Shown in pieces: positions 7,750-15,916 of a DNA stretch of 64,000 nucleotides. Positions within the stretch are counted from its first letter, which is position 1, and each line of letters opens with the position of its first letter. The notes beneath the pieces were generated by a model. The model worked only from the letters and a program-made list of their open reading frames with translations, had not been told where the DNA came from and did no database searches. A program made the position numbers and the translations under genes. The DNA comes from Mollicutes bacterium. Lineage in GTDB: Bacteria; Bacillota_I; Bacilli_A; Izemoplasmatales; Izemoplasmataceae. Where the stretch lies: assembly GCA_003554025.1 (NCBI GenBank), contig PWFC01000083.1:1-64000 (forward strand). Direction: 5' to 3'.

Positions 7750-7769
7750 TGGTATTAAAGTGGTATTAA
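7750..7769 (+). promoter_or_regulatory. Tandem TGGTATTAA repeats, candidate GntR operator
   Basis: Two identical 9-mers, TGGTATTAA, begin at 7750 and 7761, so they are spaced one helical turn apart. They lie just downstream of the -10 box. They resemble the TGGTATA half-sites of NagR/DasR-type (GntR/HutC) regulators. Autorepression is inferred. Confidence 0.5.
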
Positions 7770-7802
7770 TCAAACGACAGAAAGATGTAGAGGTATGGTA
7801 GT

Positions 7803-8525
7803 ATGACAACCATCGACAAATCCAGCCGCCTTCCGCTTTATTATCAACTCGTTGAGATCTTGGTCAAAGAAATACAAGAAGGCAATTACCTTGAAAACGA
7901 AAAGATTCCCTCCGAACGAGCACTTTGCGATATTTATGGCGTAAGTCGTGTGACGGTTCGCCATGCGGTTGAAGAGCTCGTCGATATGGGCTTGCTTGAA
8001 AAGCGTCATGGCGATGGAACGTATGTTTCATCGAAAATGAACCAGGATTTGTTGTCGTTTTACAGTTTTACCGAGGAAATGAAAAAAATCGGTCGAAACC
8101 CATGGTCAAAAGTTCTCGGCTTCGAATACATAAAAGCCGATGAAAAAATCTCCAGGAAGCACGGGTGCGCTCTCCATGACCCCGTTATCCAGATTATACG
8201 TCTTCGCATGGCAGACGATACGCCCATGATGTATGAACGCACCTACCTTCCCAAGAATCGTTTTCCTTCGTTGCACCGGGACGATATCGAGAACAATCCC
8301 ATGTACGATGTTTTTCGGGATAAGTTCGATGTCAGCTTTTCCAGAGCGGAAGAGGTATTGAAACCGGTCACGACCCGCGATTATGAAGCGGAATTGTTGG
8401 AAATCAACCAAGCGGTTCCTAGTATGATGATCGAACGCTCCACCTACGAAGGAGAAACCATCATCGAATACACCATCAGCATAGCCCGCGGAGATCAGTT
8501 CAATTATAGAGTGGTTCTTGAATAA
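7803..8525 (+). CDS. GntR/HutC family regulator with UTRA domain (NagR-like)
   Basis: This 240-residue regulator has an N-terminal winged helix-turn-helix (residues 6-72, with the family pattern LPLYYQLVEILVKEIQEGNY and PSERALCDIYGVSRVTVRHA). A C-terminal UTRA effector domain (about residues 90-240) carries IIRLRMADDTPMMYERTYLP. NagR/DasR/AgaR-type members bind amino-sugar phosphates. The downstream genes are amino-sugar catabolic, so a hexosamine-6-phosphate is the likely inducer. Tandem TGGTATTAA repeats lie in its own promoter. It is followed by agaS after 88 bases that carry a TATAAT box. Confidence 0.9.
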   Translation: MTTIDKSSRLPLYYQLVEILVKEIQEGNYLENEKIPSERALCDIYGVSRVTVRHAVEELVDMGLLEKRHGDGTYVSSKMNQDLLSFYSFTEEMKKIGRNPWSKVLGFEYIKADEKISRKHGCALHDPVIQIIRLRMADDTPMMYERTYLPKNRFPSLHRDDIENNPMYDVFRDKFDVSFSRAEEVLKPVTTRDYEAELLEINQAVPSMMIERSTYEGETIIEYTISIARGDQFNYRVVLE

Positions 8526-8613
8526 CGTTTGCATAGACTATGTTTTTTTGGACAAATTGGGTATAACGTCCTAACCACAAGACGCTATAATAAATGCAGA
8601 AAGGGGATAACAT

Positions 8614-9756
8614 ATGGTATCGTACGAAGAGCACACAACCTATCGGGAAATCCAGCAACAACCTAGATTATGGCGAGAAACATTGGAAATTATCGACAAG
8701 AACCGTGGAGAGATAGAAGATTTTATGAAACGAGCGTTGAATAGCGATTCGCTTCGAGTGATTCTCTCAGGCGCCGGCAGTTCCGCTTACATCGGTGAAA
8801 CGGTCGCCCCTCATATCAATCGCTCGACCCGTTTTGATGTTGAAGCGGTTGCGACGACGGACATAGTCGCCGCGCCGGAATCGTATTTGCGGAAAAAGAA
8901 GCCCACTTTGTTGGTGTCTTACGCTCGTTCCGGAAACAGCCCCGAAAGCGAAGGGACCTTCGATCTTGTCAACGAAATCGTGGACGAAACCTACCACATT
9001 GTGTTGACTTGCAATCGTGAAGGACGTTTGGCGAAAAAAGGCGAAGCCAATCAAAACGCTTTGGTTCTATATATGCCTGAGGACGCCAACGACCAAGGAC
9101 TCGCCATGACCGGCAGTTTTTCGACCATGGCGCTTGCTTCGCTTTTGATGTTCGATTTGGACGATTTCTCAAAGCACCGCTCAATCGTGGAAAACATTGC
9201 CCGATTCGGCGAAGACATGATGCGTTCAAAGCAGTTAGAAGAAGTCGCCGAACTTGGCTTTGAAAAGGCGGTGTATCTCGGGTCCTCCCATTTCAAGGGA
9301 TTGGCGAAAGAAGCGGAGTTGAAGATGCTTGAATTGACGGCCGGCCGGATTGCGACACGTTCCGACACGCCTCTTGGTTTCCGCCACGGACCGAAATCGT
9401 TCATTGATGATAAAACTATGGTTTTGCTGTTCCTCTCGGGCGAAACTTACACGCAGCGATACGAAAAAGATTTGCTTGATGAACTCGAACAAGACGGAAT
9501 GACGACGGATATTGTCATTGGACGAGATGAGAATCGTGAAAACGTTTTGGCTGATGTTTACATCGGCCTTTCCGGTGAAACAAAAACCATTCCGGATGCG
9601 TTTTTGTCGCTTCCCTATTTGATAGCCGCTCAGCGACTTGCGTTTTTGAGGTCTTACAAGCAAGGCGTCGATCCGGACAACCCCAGTCCCGATGGCGTAA
9701 TCAATCGCGTTGTAAAAGGCGTAACACTATATCCCTACGAGAAAGAAGGTTCGTGA
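8614..9756 (+). CDS. agaS: AgaS-type SIS-domain amino-sugar-phosphate deaminase/isomerase
   Basis: This 380-residue protein has two SIS domains (about residues 40-175 and 215-350). The first contains VILSGAGSSAYIGE and LLVSYARSGNSPES, the phosphosugar-binding SIS signatures. NDQGLAMTGSFSTM, near residues 158-171, is characteristic of AgaS proteins. AgaS converts galactosamine-6-phosphate to tagatose-6-phosphate with release of ammonia. It is the first structural gene of the cluster, one base before the PTS IIA gene, so translation is probably coupled. Neighbouring aldolase, kinase and deacetylase genes complete a GalNAc/GalN route. A role on glucosamine-6-phosphate cannot be excluded from sequence. 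Confidence 0.88.
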   Translation: MVSYEEHTTYREIQQQPRLWRETLEIIDKNRGEIEDFMKRALNSDSLRVILSGAGSSAYIGETVAPHINRSTRFDVEAVATTDIVAAPESYLRKKKPTLLVSYARSGNSPESEGTFDLVNEIVDETYHIVLTCNREGRLAKKGEANQNALVLYMPEDANDQGLAMTGSFSTMALASLLMFDLDDFSKHRSIVENIARFGEDMMRSKQLEEVAELGFEKAVYLGSSHFKGLAKEAELKMLELTAGRIATRSDTPLGFRHGPKSFIDDKTMVLLFLSGETYTQRYEKDLLDELEQDGMTTDIVIGRDENRENVLADVYIGLSGETKTIPDAFLSLPYLIAAQRLAFLRSYKQGVDPDNPSPDGVINRVVKGVTLYPYEKEGS

Positions 9757-9757
9757 C

Positions 9758-10207
9758 ATGTCTGAAATCGTTAAAAAACATATGATTCAAACGCATGTTG
9801 AACCGAAAGACTGGAAAGAAGCCGCAAAATTGTCGGGAAAACTGCTTTTGGACAATGGTTACATCGAAGAGGGGTATATAAACAAGATGATCGAGACTGT
9901 TGAAAGTTATGGTATGTACATTTTAGTGGCTCCGGGCGTTGCGTTTTTCCACGCACGGCCCGAACATGGCGCCAAAAAGACGGGGCTCAGTCTGATTACC
10001 TCATATAAGGGCGTTGAATTCGGGGTAGAAGACAAAGATCCGGTGAAACTCATGTTTGCGATGTCGGCCACCGACAAGAACTCCCATCTCGATCTTCTAT
10101 CCGGCTTGAGCAAAGTTTTGCAGGATTCTGAAACCATAGACCGGCTCGCAGAAGCTAAAACGCCGGAAGCGGTTCAAGAAATTTTAAAATCCAAAAGGCA
10201 GGAGTGA
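9758..10207 (+). CDS. PTS IIA component, ascorbate/fructose-mannitol type
   Basis: This 149-residue EIIA domain has the phosphorylation motif PGVAFFHARPEHG with His65 as the expected phospho-site and His70 nearby. Together with the following IIB and IIC genes it makes a complete separate-subunit EII of the L-ascorbate (Sga/Ula) family. It takes phosphate from HPr and passes it to the IIB cysteine. Its neighbours are AgaS upstream (one-base gap) and an SIS protein downstream (four-base gap). The substrate, judged by context, is an amino sugar rather than ascorbate. Confidence 0.88.
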   Translation: MSEIVKKHMIQTHVEPKDWKEAAKLSGKLLLDNGYIEEGYINKMIETVESYGMYILVAPGVAFFHARPEHGAKKTGLSLITSYKGVEFGVEDKDPVKLMFAMSATDKNSHLDLLSGLSKVLQDSETIDRLAEAKTPEAVQEILKSKRQE

Positions 10208-10211
10208 GAGA

Positions 10212-10946
10212 ATGTTGTATAAGGACTACATGAGCAAAGTAAAGGAAATTTTTGAAGATGTCGAAAAAACACAAGCAAAAAACATTGAGAAAGCGGCGGA
10301 CATAGTCGCCGAATCGATTCGAAACGATGGCGTCTTGCACGTCTTCGGTTGCGGCCATTCTCAGATGTATGCGATGGAAGTGTTTTACCGCGCGGGTGGA
10401 TTGGTTCCGGTAAACGCCATTTTGAATCCGGCAATGGCGCTTGCGCCAAAAGCCCCATTGAGCACACATGGCGAACGCCAAGAAGGCATGGCCAAGGCCA
10501 TTTTGGACAACGAGACCGTACATGAACAAGACGTCATGCTCGTTGCCTCGACTTCCGCGCGAAACCCGGCGCCAATCGAGATGGCGAAGGAAGCCAAGGA
10601 GCGAGGCTTGAAAGTCATCACGTTGCTCTCTGAAGATTTTGCCCGTTCTGTAGAAAGCCGCCATCCTTCCGGTAAGAAGACCTACGATTTCGCCGATGTC
10701 GTGTTGGACAACCGCGGCGTTTCGGGCGATGCCGTGATGGAAATTGACGAACTCAAGACCAAGTTCGGACCGACGTCCTCCATCATCGGCTTTACCATCA
10801 TTCAATCCATCGTGGTTGAAACCATTGACAAGTTGGCCAAGTCCGGGTATGAACCACCGATTTGGGTCAGTTCGAACCTTGACGAAGGCGACGCCATCAA
10901 CAAGAAACACATTAAAAAATATAGAAAACGAATCAGCTGTCTCTGA
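10212..10946 (+). CDS. SIS-domain sugar-phosphate-binding protein (UPF0309-like)
   Basis: This 244-residue single SIS-domain protein carries LHVFGCGHSQMYAMEVFYRAGG (near residues 41-62), typical of UPF0309 proteins related to MurQ/GmhA. A second segment (MLVASTSARNPAPIEMAKEA near 112-131) forms the phosphate site. Length and motifs match UPF0309 members, which lack an assigned reaction. Its place between PTS IIA and IIB genes ties it to metabolism of the imported phosphosugar. It may act as an isomerase, an etherase-like lyase or a second deaminase. It is clearly distinct from AgaS, so the operon has two SIS proteins. Confidence 0.82.
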   Translation: MLYKDYMSKVKEIFEDVEKTQAKNIEKAADIVAESIRNDGVLHVFGCGHSQMYAMEVFYRAGGLVPVNAILNPAMALAPKAPLSTHGERQEGMAKAILDNETVHEQDVMLVASTSARNPAPIEMAKEAKERGLKVITLLSEDFARSVESRHPSGKKTYDFADVVLDNRGVSGDAVMEIDELKTKFGPTSSIIGFTIIQSIVVETIDKLAKSGYEPPIWVSSNLDEGDAINKKHIKKYRKRISCL

Positions 10947-10980
10947 TGAAAGGCATGTCCTATAGAAAGGGGGAACATAG

Positions 10981-11259
10981 ATGAAAATAGTCGCAGTTTG
11001 CGGACTCGGCATGGGCTCGAGCATGATGCTCAAAATGTCCATTGAAGACGCATTGAACAAAGCGAACATCAAAGCCGATCTTGAAAGCGCGGATCTTGGT
11101 TCTGCGAAAAGCATGAACGCCGACATTTACGTGCTTTCTGCCGACCTTTCAAAGAATGTTGAGGAGTTCAGCGGAGAAGTCATCATCATCAAGAATCTCT
11201 CCGATTCTGAGGAAGTCAAGGATAAGCTGCTCAAGGCTTTGGAAAAAATGGAATCATAA
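10981..11259 (+). CDS. PTS IIB component, ascorbate (SgaB/UlaB) type
   Basis: This 92-residue protein begins MKIVAVCGLGMGSSMMLK. Cys7 within CGLGMGSS is the phospho-acceptor of the IIB Sga/lactose-like fold. It relays phosphate from IIA to sugar entering through IIC. A strong AAAGGGGG ribosome site precedes it, and the IIC start follows 30 bases after its stop. Confidence 0.88.
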   Translation: MKIVAVCGLGMGSSMMLKMSIEDALNKANIKADLESADLGSAKSMNADIYVLSADLSKNVEEFSGEVIIIKNLSDSEEVKDKLLKALEKMES

Positions 11260-11289
11260 AAAAATAAATAAATAGGAGGAGTTTCACGT

Positions 11290-12663
11290 ATGTATGATTT
11301 CCTGACTGAATTTTTCACCACGCCTGCGATTTTGCTTGGTGTGGTCGCACTCATCGGACTCATTGTTCAGCGGAAAAGAGTAGAAAACATTGTCGCAGGG
11401 ACTTTCAAGACCATCTTGGGTTTCTTGATTCTTTCCGCCGGTGTCGATCTCATTGTTCAAAACCTGGCACCATTCGCGGACATCTTCGTTGAAGGTTTTG
11501 GCATTTCCGGCGTAGTTCCCTTCGACGAGGCGGTTGTCGGCGCGCTTTCCGATAGCGTCGCGCAAATTGCCCGCACCACGGCCCTCATTCTTGGCTTTGG
11601 TTTCTTGGTGAATGTTCTTATCGCGCGCATCACGCCGTTTAAGTACATTTTCCTAACCGGCCATATGATGTGGATTCTTGCCGGTGGTCTTGCGTGGGCA
11701 TTCTACGACCTCGGCGTTAGTGAAACCAACACCGTCATCTTCGGTTCATTGCTCCAAGGTGCAATTCTTACGCTCTTGCCGGCCATCGCGCAACCGTTTA
11801 TGCGGAAAATCACCGGCGAAGACAAAATCGCCTATGGCCACCTGACCACTTTGGGTGTTGTTATTTCCGCGCTTGTCGGTAAGCAGTTCGGCAACACGGA
11901 AAAGGACAGCGAAGAAGTCAACGTACCTGAAAGACTAGGCTTCTTGAAAGACACCGCCATTTCTGTTTCCATCGTTATGGTTTTGGTGTATTTGATCACC
12001 GTTATTGCCGCAGGACCCGCTTTTGTGGCAGACTTTGCAGGAGAACAGCATTACTTGCTTTTTGCCATTCTTAGAGGTCTTGGTTTCGCGGCAGGCGTAC
12101 TCGTCTTGCTCTATGGTGTCCGCATGTTCCTTGCGGAAATCATTCCAGCATTCCGCGGTATCGCGCTTAAGATTGTACCAGGCGCACGCCCCGCGCTTGA
12201 CGTACCCGTACTGTTCAACTATGCGCCCAAAGCCCTTATGATCGGCTTTATCGCCGCATTCTTCGGAACGCTCGCCGGCCTTGCCCTGTCCATTCCGATT
12301 GGCACGGTCATCCCCGTTCCTTCCATCATCGGCGCGTTCTTTACAGGCGGCGCAGCAGGCATCTTCGGCAACGCAGTCGGCGGACGTCGCGGCGCAGCCA
12401 TTTCCGGTTTTGTTTACGGCATCTTGTTGGCCGTTCCCGTTGCGCTATTCTATCCGCTTTATGAGCTCGTCGGTTACGGCGTTGAAGGACTTGCCTATCT
12501 AGTCAGCGACGGCATTACCGCACTCAGCTTAATCAAGCTCTTCTTCGTACTCGGTGTGCCTGTCATTGGTCTGATTCTCTTCATCGGCGGCATCATCGCA
12601 CTTAGCGTTCGCTTCCGCGGTGCGAAAAAAGGCGACTTGCTCGAAGAAGCAAAAGAAGAGTAA
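11290..12663 (+). CDS. PTS IIC permease, ascorbate (SgaT/UlaA) family
   Basis: This 457-residue membrane permease has about eleven hydrophobic segments, the usual length for UlaA/SgaT IIC proteins. The N-terminus (FLTEFFTTPAILLGVVALIGL) and the internal GHMMWILAGGLAWAFYDLG segment match the family. Known members import L-ascorbate, but this gene sits among galactosamine catabolic genes with a NagR-like regulator. An N-acetylated or free hexosamine, or a disaccharide containing it, is therefore the more likely substrate. The ribosome site is AGGAGG. A strong terminator follows directly, which should lower expression of the genes downstream. Confidence 0.9.
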   Translation: MYDFLTEFFTTPAILLGVVALIGLIVQRKRVENIVAGTFKTILGFLILSAGVDLIVQNLAPFADIFVEGFGISGVVPFDEAVVGALSDSVAQIARTTALILGFGFLVNVLIARITPFKYIFLTGHMMWILAGGLAWAFYDLGVSETNTVIFGSLLQGAILTLLPAIAQPFMRKITGEDKIAYGHLTTLGVVISALVGKQFGNTEKDSEEVNVPERLGFLKDTAISVSIVMVLVYLITVIAAGPAFVADFAGEQHYLLFAILRGLGFAAGVLVLLYGVRMFLAEIIPAFRGIALKIVPGARPALDVPVLFNYAPKALMIGFIAAFFGTLAGLALSIPIGTVIPVPSIIGAFFTGGAAGIFGNAVGGRRGAAISGFVYGILLAVPVALFYPLYELVGYGVEGLAYLVSDGITALSLIKLFFVLGVPVIGLILFIGGIIALSVRFRGAKKGDLLEEAKEE

Positions 12664-12673
12664 CACGCCTGTT

Positions 12674-12712
12674 AGTAGCCCGCCTGCGTCTGCGTGGCGG
12701 GCTACTTTTTTT
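12674..12712 (+). terminator. Intrinsic terminator inside the amino-sugar locus
   Basis: An 11-bp stem AGTAGCCCGCC/GGCGGGCTACT plus seven T residues lies between the PTS IIC and aldolase genes, 25 bases before the aldolase start. Read-through or partial termination would set the ratio of transport to aldolase/kinase. Confidence 0.88.
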
Positions 12713-12737
12713 GCGATTCAAACTTAGGAGTGAAAAC

Positions 12738-13592
12738 ATGCTAAAAACGACGAAAGAACTGCTGCGGGATGCGCAGGAAAAAGGATACGCGGTACCGCAG
12801 TTCAACGTATACAATCTGGAAACCGTTCTCGCTGTTATGGAGGCGGCCGAAGAGGAAAGAAGCCCTGTGATTTTGGCCGCGACTCCCGGTACAAGGCGGA
12901 ACGCGGGCGATGCGTTTTTTTACGCTCTCGCAGACACAGCGACGCAAACATTTTCCGTTCCGGTTGCCTACCACTTGGATCACCACACTTCTTTAGAAGC
13001 GGTGCTCCCATCTTTGAAGCTAGGGGCGAAGTCGATTATGATCGACGCTTCGATGGAAACGTTCAAAACCAATGTAAGCATTGTGAAAGAAGCCGTGAAC
13101 GTCGCACATGCTTACGGCGCTTCCGTAGAAGGCGAACTGGGAAAACTCATCGGTTCTGAAGACGATGTAACCGTCAAAGAGGGTGAAGACGCTTTGACGG
13201 ACCCCGAACGCGCGCGTGAGTTTGTCGAAAGGACGAACGTCGATACCCTCGCCGTGGCGATCGGCACGGCGCACGGTCTATACGCAAGCGAACCCAATCT
13301 GGATTTCGAACGGTTGAAGAAAATTCGCGAAACCATCGACATACCCCTTGTTTTGCACGGCGCTTCCGGAGTTTCCAAAGAGGATGTGCGCAAATGCATC
13401 GAATACGGCATTTCCAAAGTCAATTTTGCGACCGAATTGAAAATTCCTTTCGCCGAGGCTATTCGGGACTATTTCAAAGCCCATCCGGACGCGGTGGACC
13501 CGAGGAAGTATTTCGCACCCGCCAAAAAGGCCTTGAAAGAAGTCGCCGTCAAAAAAATCCGCATGTGCAAAAGCGACGGGATGGCGCCATGA
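12738..13592 (+). CDS. Class II ketose-bisphosphate aldolase (KbaY/GatY-like)
   Basis: This 284-residue zinc aldolase starts with the family pattern for the first strand and helix. VAYHLDHHTS near residues 76-85 provides Asp81 (catalytic) and His82/His83 (zinc site). Further zinc and phosphate loop residues lie near GTAHGLY (about 177-183) and LVLHGASGVS (about 204-213). It splits tagatose-1,6- or fructose-1,6-bisphosphate into DHAP and glyceraldehyde-3-phosphate. Context with AgaS and a PfkB kinase favours tagatose-1,6-bisphosphate. The start at 12738 follows TAGGAGTG. Its stop overlaps the kinase start by four bases (ATGA). Confidence 0.9.
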   Translation: MLKTTKELLRDAQEKGYAVPQFNVYNLETVLAVMEAAEEERSPVILAATPGTRRNAGDAFFYALADTATQTFSVPVAYHLDHHTSLEAVLPSLKLGAKSIMIDASMETFKTNVSIVKEAVNVAHAYGASVEGELGKLIGSEDDVTVKEGEDALTDPERAREFVERTNVDTLAVAIGTAHGLYASEPNLDFERLKKIRETIDIPLVLHGASGVSKEDVRKCIEYGISKVNFATELKIPFAEAIRDYFKAHPDAVDPRKYFAPAKKALKEVAVKKIRMCKSDGMAP

Positions 13593-14515
13593 TTTTGACG
13601 GTGACGCCCAACCCGGCCTTGGATAGGATGTATTATGTCGATCGTTTCGATTTTCAACGAGGCCATCGCGTCGACACGTTCAAAGTGACCGCAGGAGGCA
13701 AAGGAATCAATGTGACGAAAGTGCTTGATGCATTGAAAGCCGACGTGCTTGCCACCGGATTTTTAGGTGGTACGACCGGAAAGCAAATCGAGAAAAAGCT
13801 TTCCCAAACAAACGCGAAGCTTCGATTTGCAAACATTGAAGACGAAACGAGAACGACGGTAAGCATTGCGGATGACACCGGCCAAACATTCGAACTCGTT
13901 GAACAAGGACCGACGATTAAACAAGAGGAGTTGGAACGTTTTCATCGCTTGTTTGAAGGTTTGATCAGCGACGCGAGCGTTGCGGTGTTCTCAGGAAGTC
14001 TTCTCCCAAGCCTTCCCAGCGGTTTTTACCGCACATGCATAGATTTGGCCAAACGCGCCGGTGTATACACGATGCTTGATACAAGCGGAGAGGCATTGAA
14101 AGAAGGGTTAAAAGCAGGCCCGGATTTGATCAAGCCGAACCGGGACGAACTTGAAAGGTTGCTTGGAAGAAGGTTTGAAACCGACGATGAAATCGTTTCG
14201 GCGGCACGCGAAACGTTGGCCATGGGTGCCGGAGCGGTTGCGGTTTCATTAGGCGATGAAGGCATGATTTATGTGGACGATGACGTTGCCTACCGTGTCA
14301 AAGTGCCTTCGGTTGACATTATGAGTCCGGTGGGTTCGGGTGACAGTGTGATTGCGGGGTTTGCGTTTGCCTATGCCCAAGGATATCTTATGGAAGAAAC
14401 ACTCGCTTTTGCAAACGCCTGCGGCGTTTCAAACGCCAAAAGCGAAGCCATCGGTTCCATCGACACGCAAGACGTCGACAACCTCCGAAAGCGAATGACG
14501 CTCACAAAGCTTTAA
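13589..14515 (+). CDS. PfkB-family kinase (tagatose-6-phosphate / 1-phosphofructokinase type)
   Basis: This 308-residue PfkB kinase opens with MILTVTPNPALDRMYYVD and AGGKGINVTKVL (the substrate-binding first signature). It ends with SPVGSGDSVIAGFAFA, the second PfkB signature with the catalytic Asp in GSGD. It belongs to the LacC/FruK branch. Given AgaS and the aldolase, it should phosphorylate tagatose-6-phosphate to the 1,6-bisphosphate. The ATG at 13589 overlaps the aldolase stop, so translation is coupled. The much longer open frame upstream is only an extension through the aldolase gene. Confidence 0.9.
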   Translation: MILTVTPNPALDRMYYVDRFDFQRGHRVDTFKVTAGGKGINVTKVLDALKADVLATGFLGGTTGKQIEKKLSQTNAKLRFANIEDETRTTVSIADDTGQTFELVEQGPTIKQEELERFHRLFEGLISDASVAVFSGSLLPSLPSGFYRTCIDLAKRAGVYTMLDTSGEALKEGLKAGPDLIKPNRDELERLLGRRFETDDEIVSAARETLAMGAGAVAVSLGDEGMIYVDDDVAYRVKVPSVDIMSPVGSGDSVIAGFAFAYAQGYLMEETLAFANACGVSNAKSEAIGSIDTQDVDNLRKRMTLTKL

Positions 14516-14581
14516 GCGAACTTTTTTCAAAAAACGACACGGTAATGTATAATGAAGATAGATAAGTTGAGGTGGTCGACT

Positions 14582-15706
14582 ATGCTTCTTACAAACTTAA
14601 AAGCGGTGCTTCCCGATCAAATTATGGAAAATGCCGCGATTGAAATTAAAGACGGTTTCATCAAAGACATCCGGCCGTGGAAGGGAGAATCCGGCACCGA
14701 CTTGAACGGTGCCTACGTGTTGCCCGGGTTCATCGATGTCCATGTCCACGGCACAAACGACGACGATGCGATGGACCAAAACCCCGAAGCGATTGAAAGA
14801 ATATCGAAAAACCTTCTGAAAGAAGGCACTACGGCCTTTTTGGCGACCACAATGACAATGTCCGAAGAGGATATCAAAAAAGCCCTTCGTGCGATTTCAT
14901 CCGCGTCCTCTCCGGGCGCTAGGCGTCTTGGCGTGCATTTGGAAGGCCCCTTTATCAACGAAAAGTTCAAGGGTGCGCAAAACGCGCAATTCATCGTCAA
15001 GGGCACTCCAGAACTCATTGATGCCTACAACGAAGCGGCGAACGGAGAGATTCGCCTCGTCACGCTGGCCCCTGAAGAACAGGACACGGATTTTCTCGAT
15101 TATTTGCAAGCGAAGGGAATCGTGGTTTCGATGGGTCATTCGGACGCTTCCGCCGACGATGTGCGCATTGCCGTAAATCACGGCGTAAAAAGGGTGACGC
15201 ACTGTTATAACGGCATGTCGAAGTTTCACCACCGCGACCTCGGTTTGACCGGCATGGCCCTTTACCGCGACGACATCATGGCGGAAATCATCGCCGATAA
15301 GATTCACATTTCTCCCGAAGCCCTCGATTTCTTCGCCAAAAACAAGCCGGTCGACCAAATGACGTTGGTGACCGATTCCATTCGCGCCAAAAACCTCCCG
15401 GACGGGGAATACGATTTGGGCGGACAGAAGATTTTTGTCAAAGACGGCGTATCGCGTTTGGAAGCAGGCTCTATCGCCGGCAGCACTCTTCGCTTGAACG
15501 AAGGGTTTCGAAACATGCTTGAAACGACTCGTCTTGGCATCGTCGAACTCGCCAAAGCCGCAAGCACCAATCCCGCGAAGACGCTTGGCATTGACGATAC
15601 GCACGGAACCGTCGAAAACGGCAAAACGGCCGACCTTACCGTTTTGGATAAGGATTTCAACGTTCTAAAGACCATGGTCGGCGGCGATTTCCGCTACGAG
15701 CGTTAA
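14582..15706 (+). CDS. nagA: N-acetylhexosamine-6-phosphate deacetylase (NagA/AgaA)
   Basis: This 374-residue amidohydrolase-superfamily enzyme has FIDVHVHG (metal-binding HxH near residue 54), VHLEGPFI (catalytic-metal Glu near 121), MGHSDAS, HCYNGMS and the late VTDSI segment that supplies the catalytic Asp. It removes acetate from GlcNAc-6-P or GalNAc-6-P to give the free amine used by AgaS. The start at 14582 is preferred because GAGGTGG is placed correctly. The 66-base gap from the kinase holds a TATAAT-like box, so it may also have its own promoter. Two hairpins follow the stop. Confidence 0.92.
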   Translation: MLLTNLKAVLPDQIMENAAIEIKDGFIKDIRPWKGESGTDLNGAYVLPGFIDVHVHGTNDDDAMDQNPEAIERISKNLLKEGTTAFLATTMTMSEEDIKKALRAISSASSPGARRLGVHLEGPFINEKFKGAQNAQFIVKGTPELIDAYNEAANGEIRLVTLAPEEQDTDFLDYLQAKGIVVSMGHSDASADDVRIAVNHGVKRVTHCYNGMSKFHHRDLGLTGMALYRDDIMAEIIADKIHISPEALDFFAKNKPVDQMTLVTDSIRAKNLPDGEYDLGGQKIFVKDGVSRLEAGSIAGSTLRLNEGFRNMLETTRLGIVELAKAASTNPAKTLGIDDTHGTVENGKTADLTVLDKDFNVLKTMVGGDFRYER

Positions 15707-15723
15707 GTGTTTTTTTCAATAAT

Positions 15724-15744
15724 TCGGATGCGTCTTGCATCCGA
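15724..15744. repeat. 8-bp perfect hairpin after nagA
   Basis: TCGGATGC and GCATCCGA flank a five-base loop. There is no T-run on the plus strand. It is part of a two-hairpin 3' end. Confidence 0.55.
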
Positions 15745-15750
15745 CGGACT

Positions 15751-15782
15751 CAACACCCCATCTTTTTTGAGATGGGGTGTTG
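15751..15782 (+). terminator. Strong hairpin, terminator-like, end of amino-sugar locus
   Basis: A 13-bp perfect stem (CAACACCCCATCT/AGATGGGGTGTTG) encloses a T-rich loop. The downstream T-run is poor, so it may act as an mRNA 3' stabiliser or weak terminator. Confidence 0.6.
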
Positions 15783-15916
15783 TCGTTTGCATGTCCGTGC
15801 TGACGATGAATCAAAACGGGCATCTTAGACGGATTTCGAACAAGGTTGACTTCGTGAAATGGTTGAAACCAATATTTTCATAGTGTGAATTGTTTACAAT
15901 ATAGAGGAGGCATAAT

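Noticed and set aside
13394-13588. N-terminal extension of the PfkB kinase
   Set aside because: It lies wholly inside the aldolase gene in another frame. PfkB proteins start at the MILTVTPNP segment.
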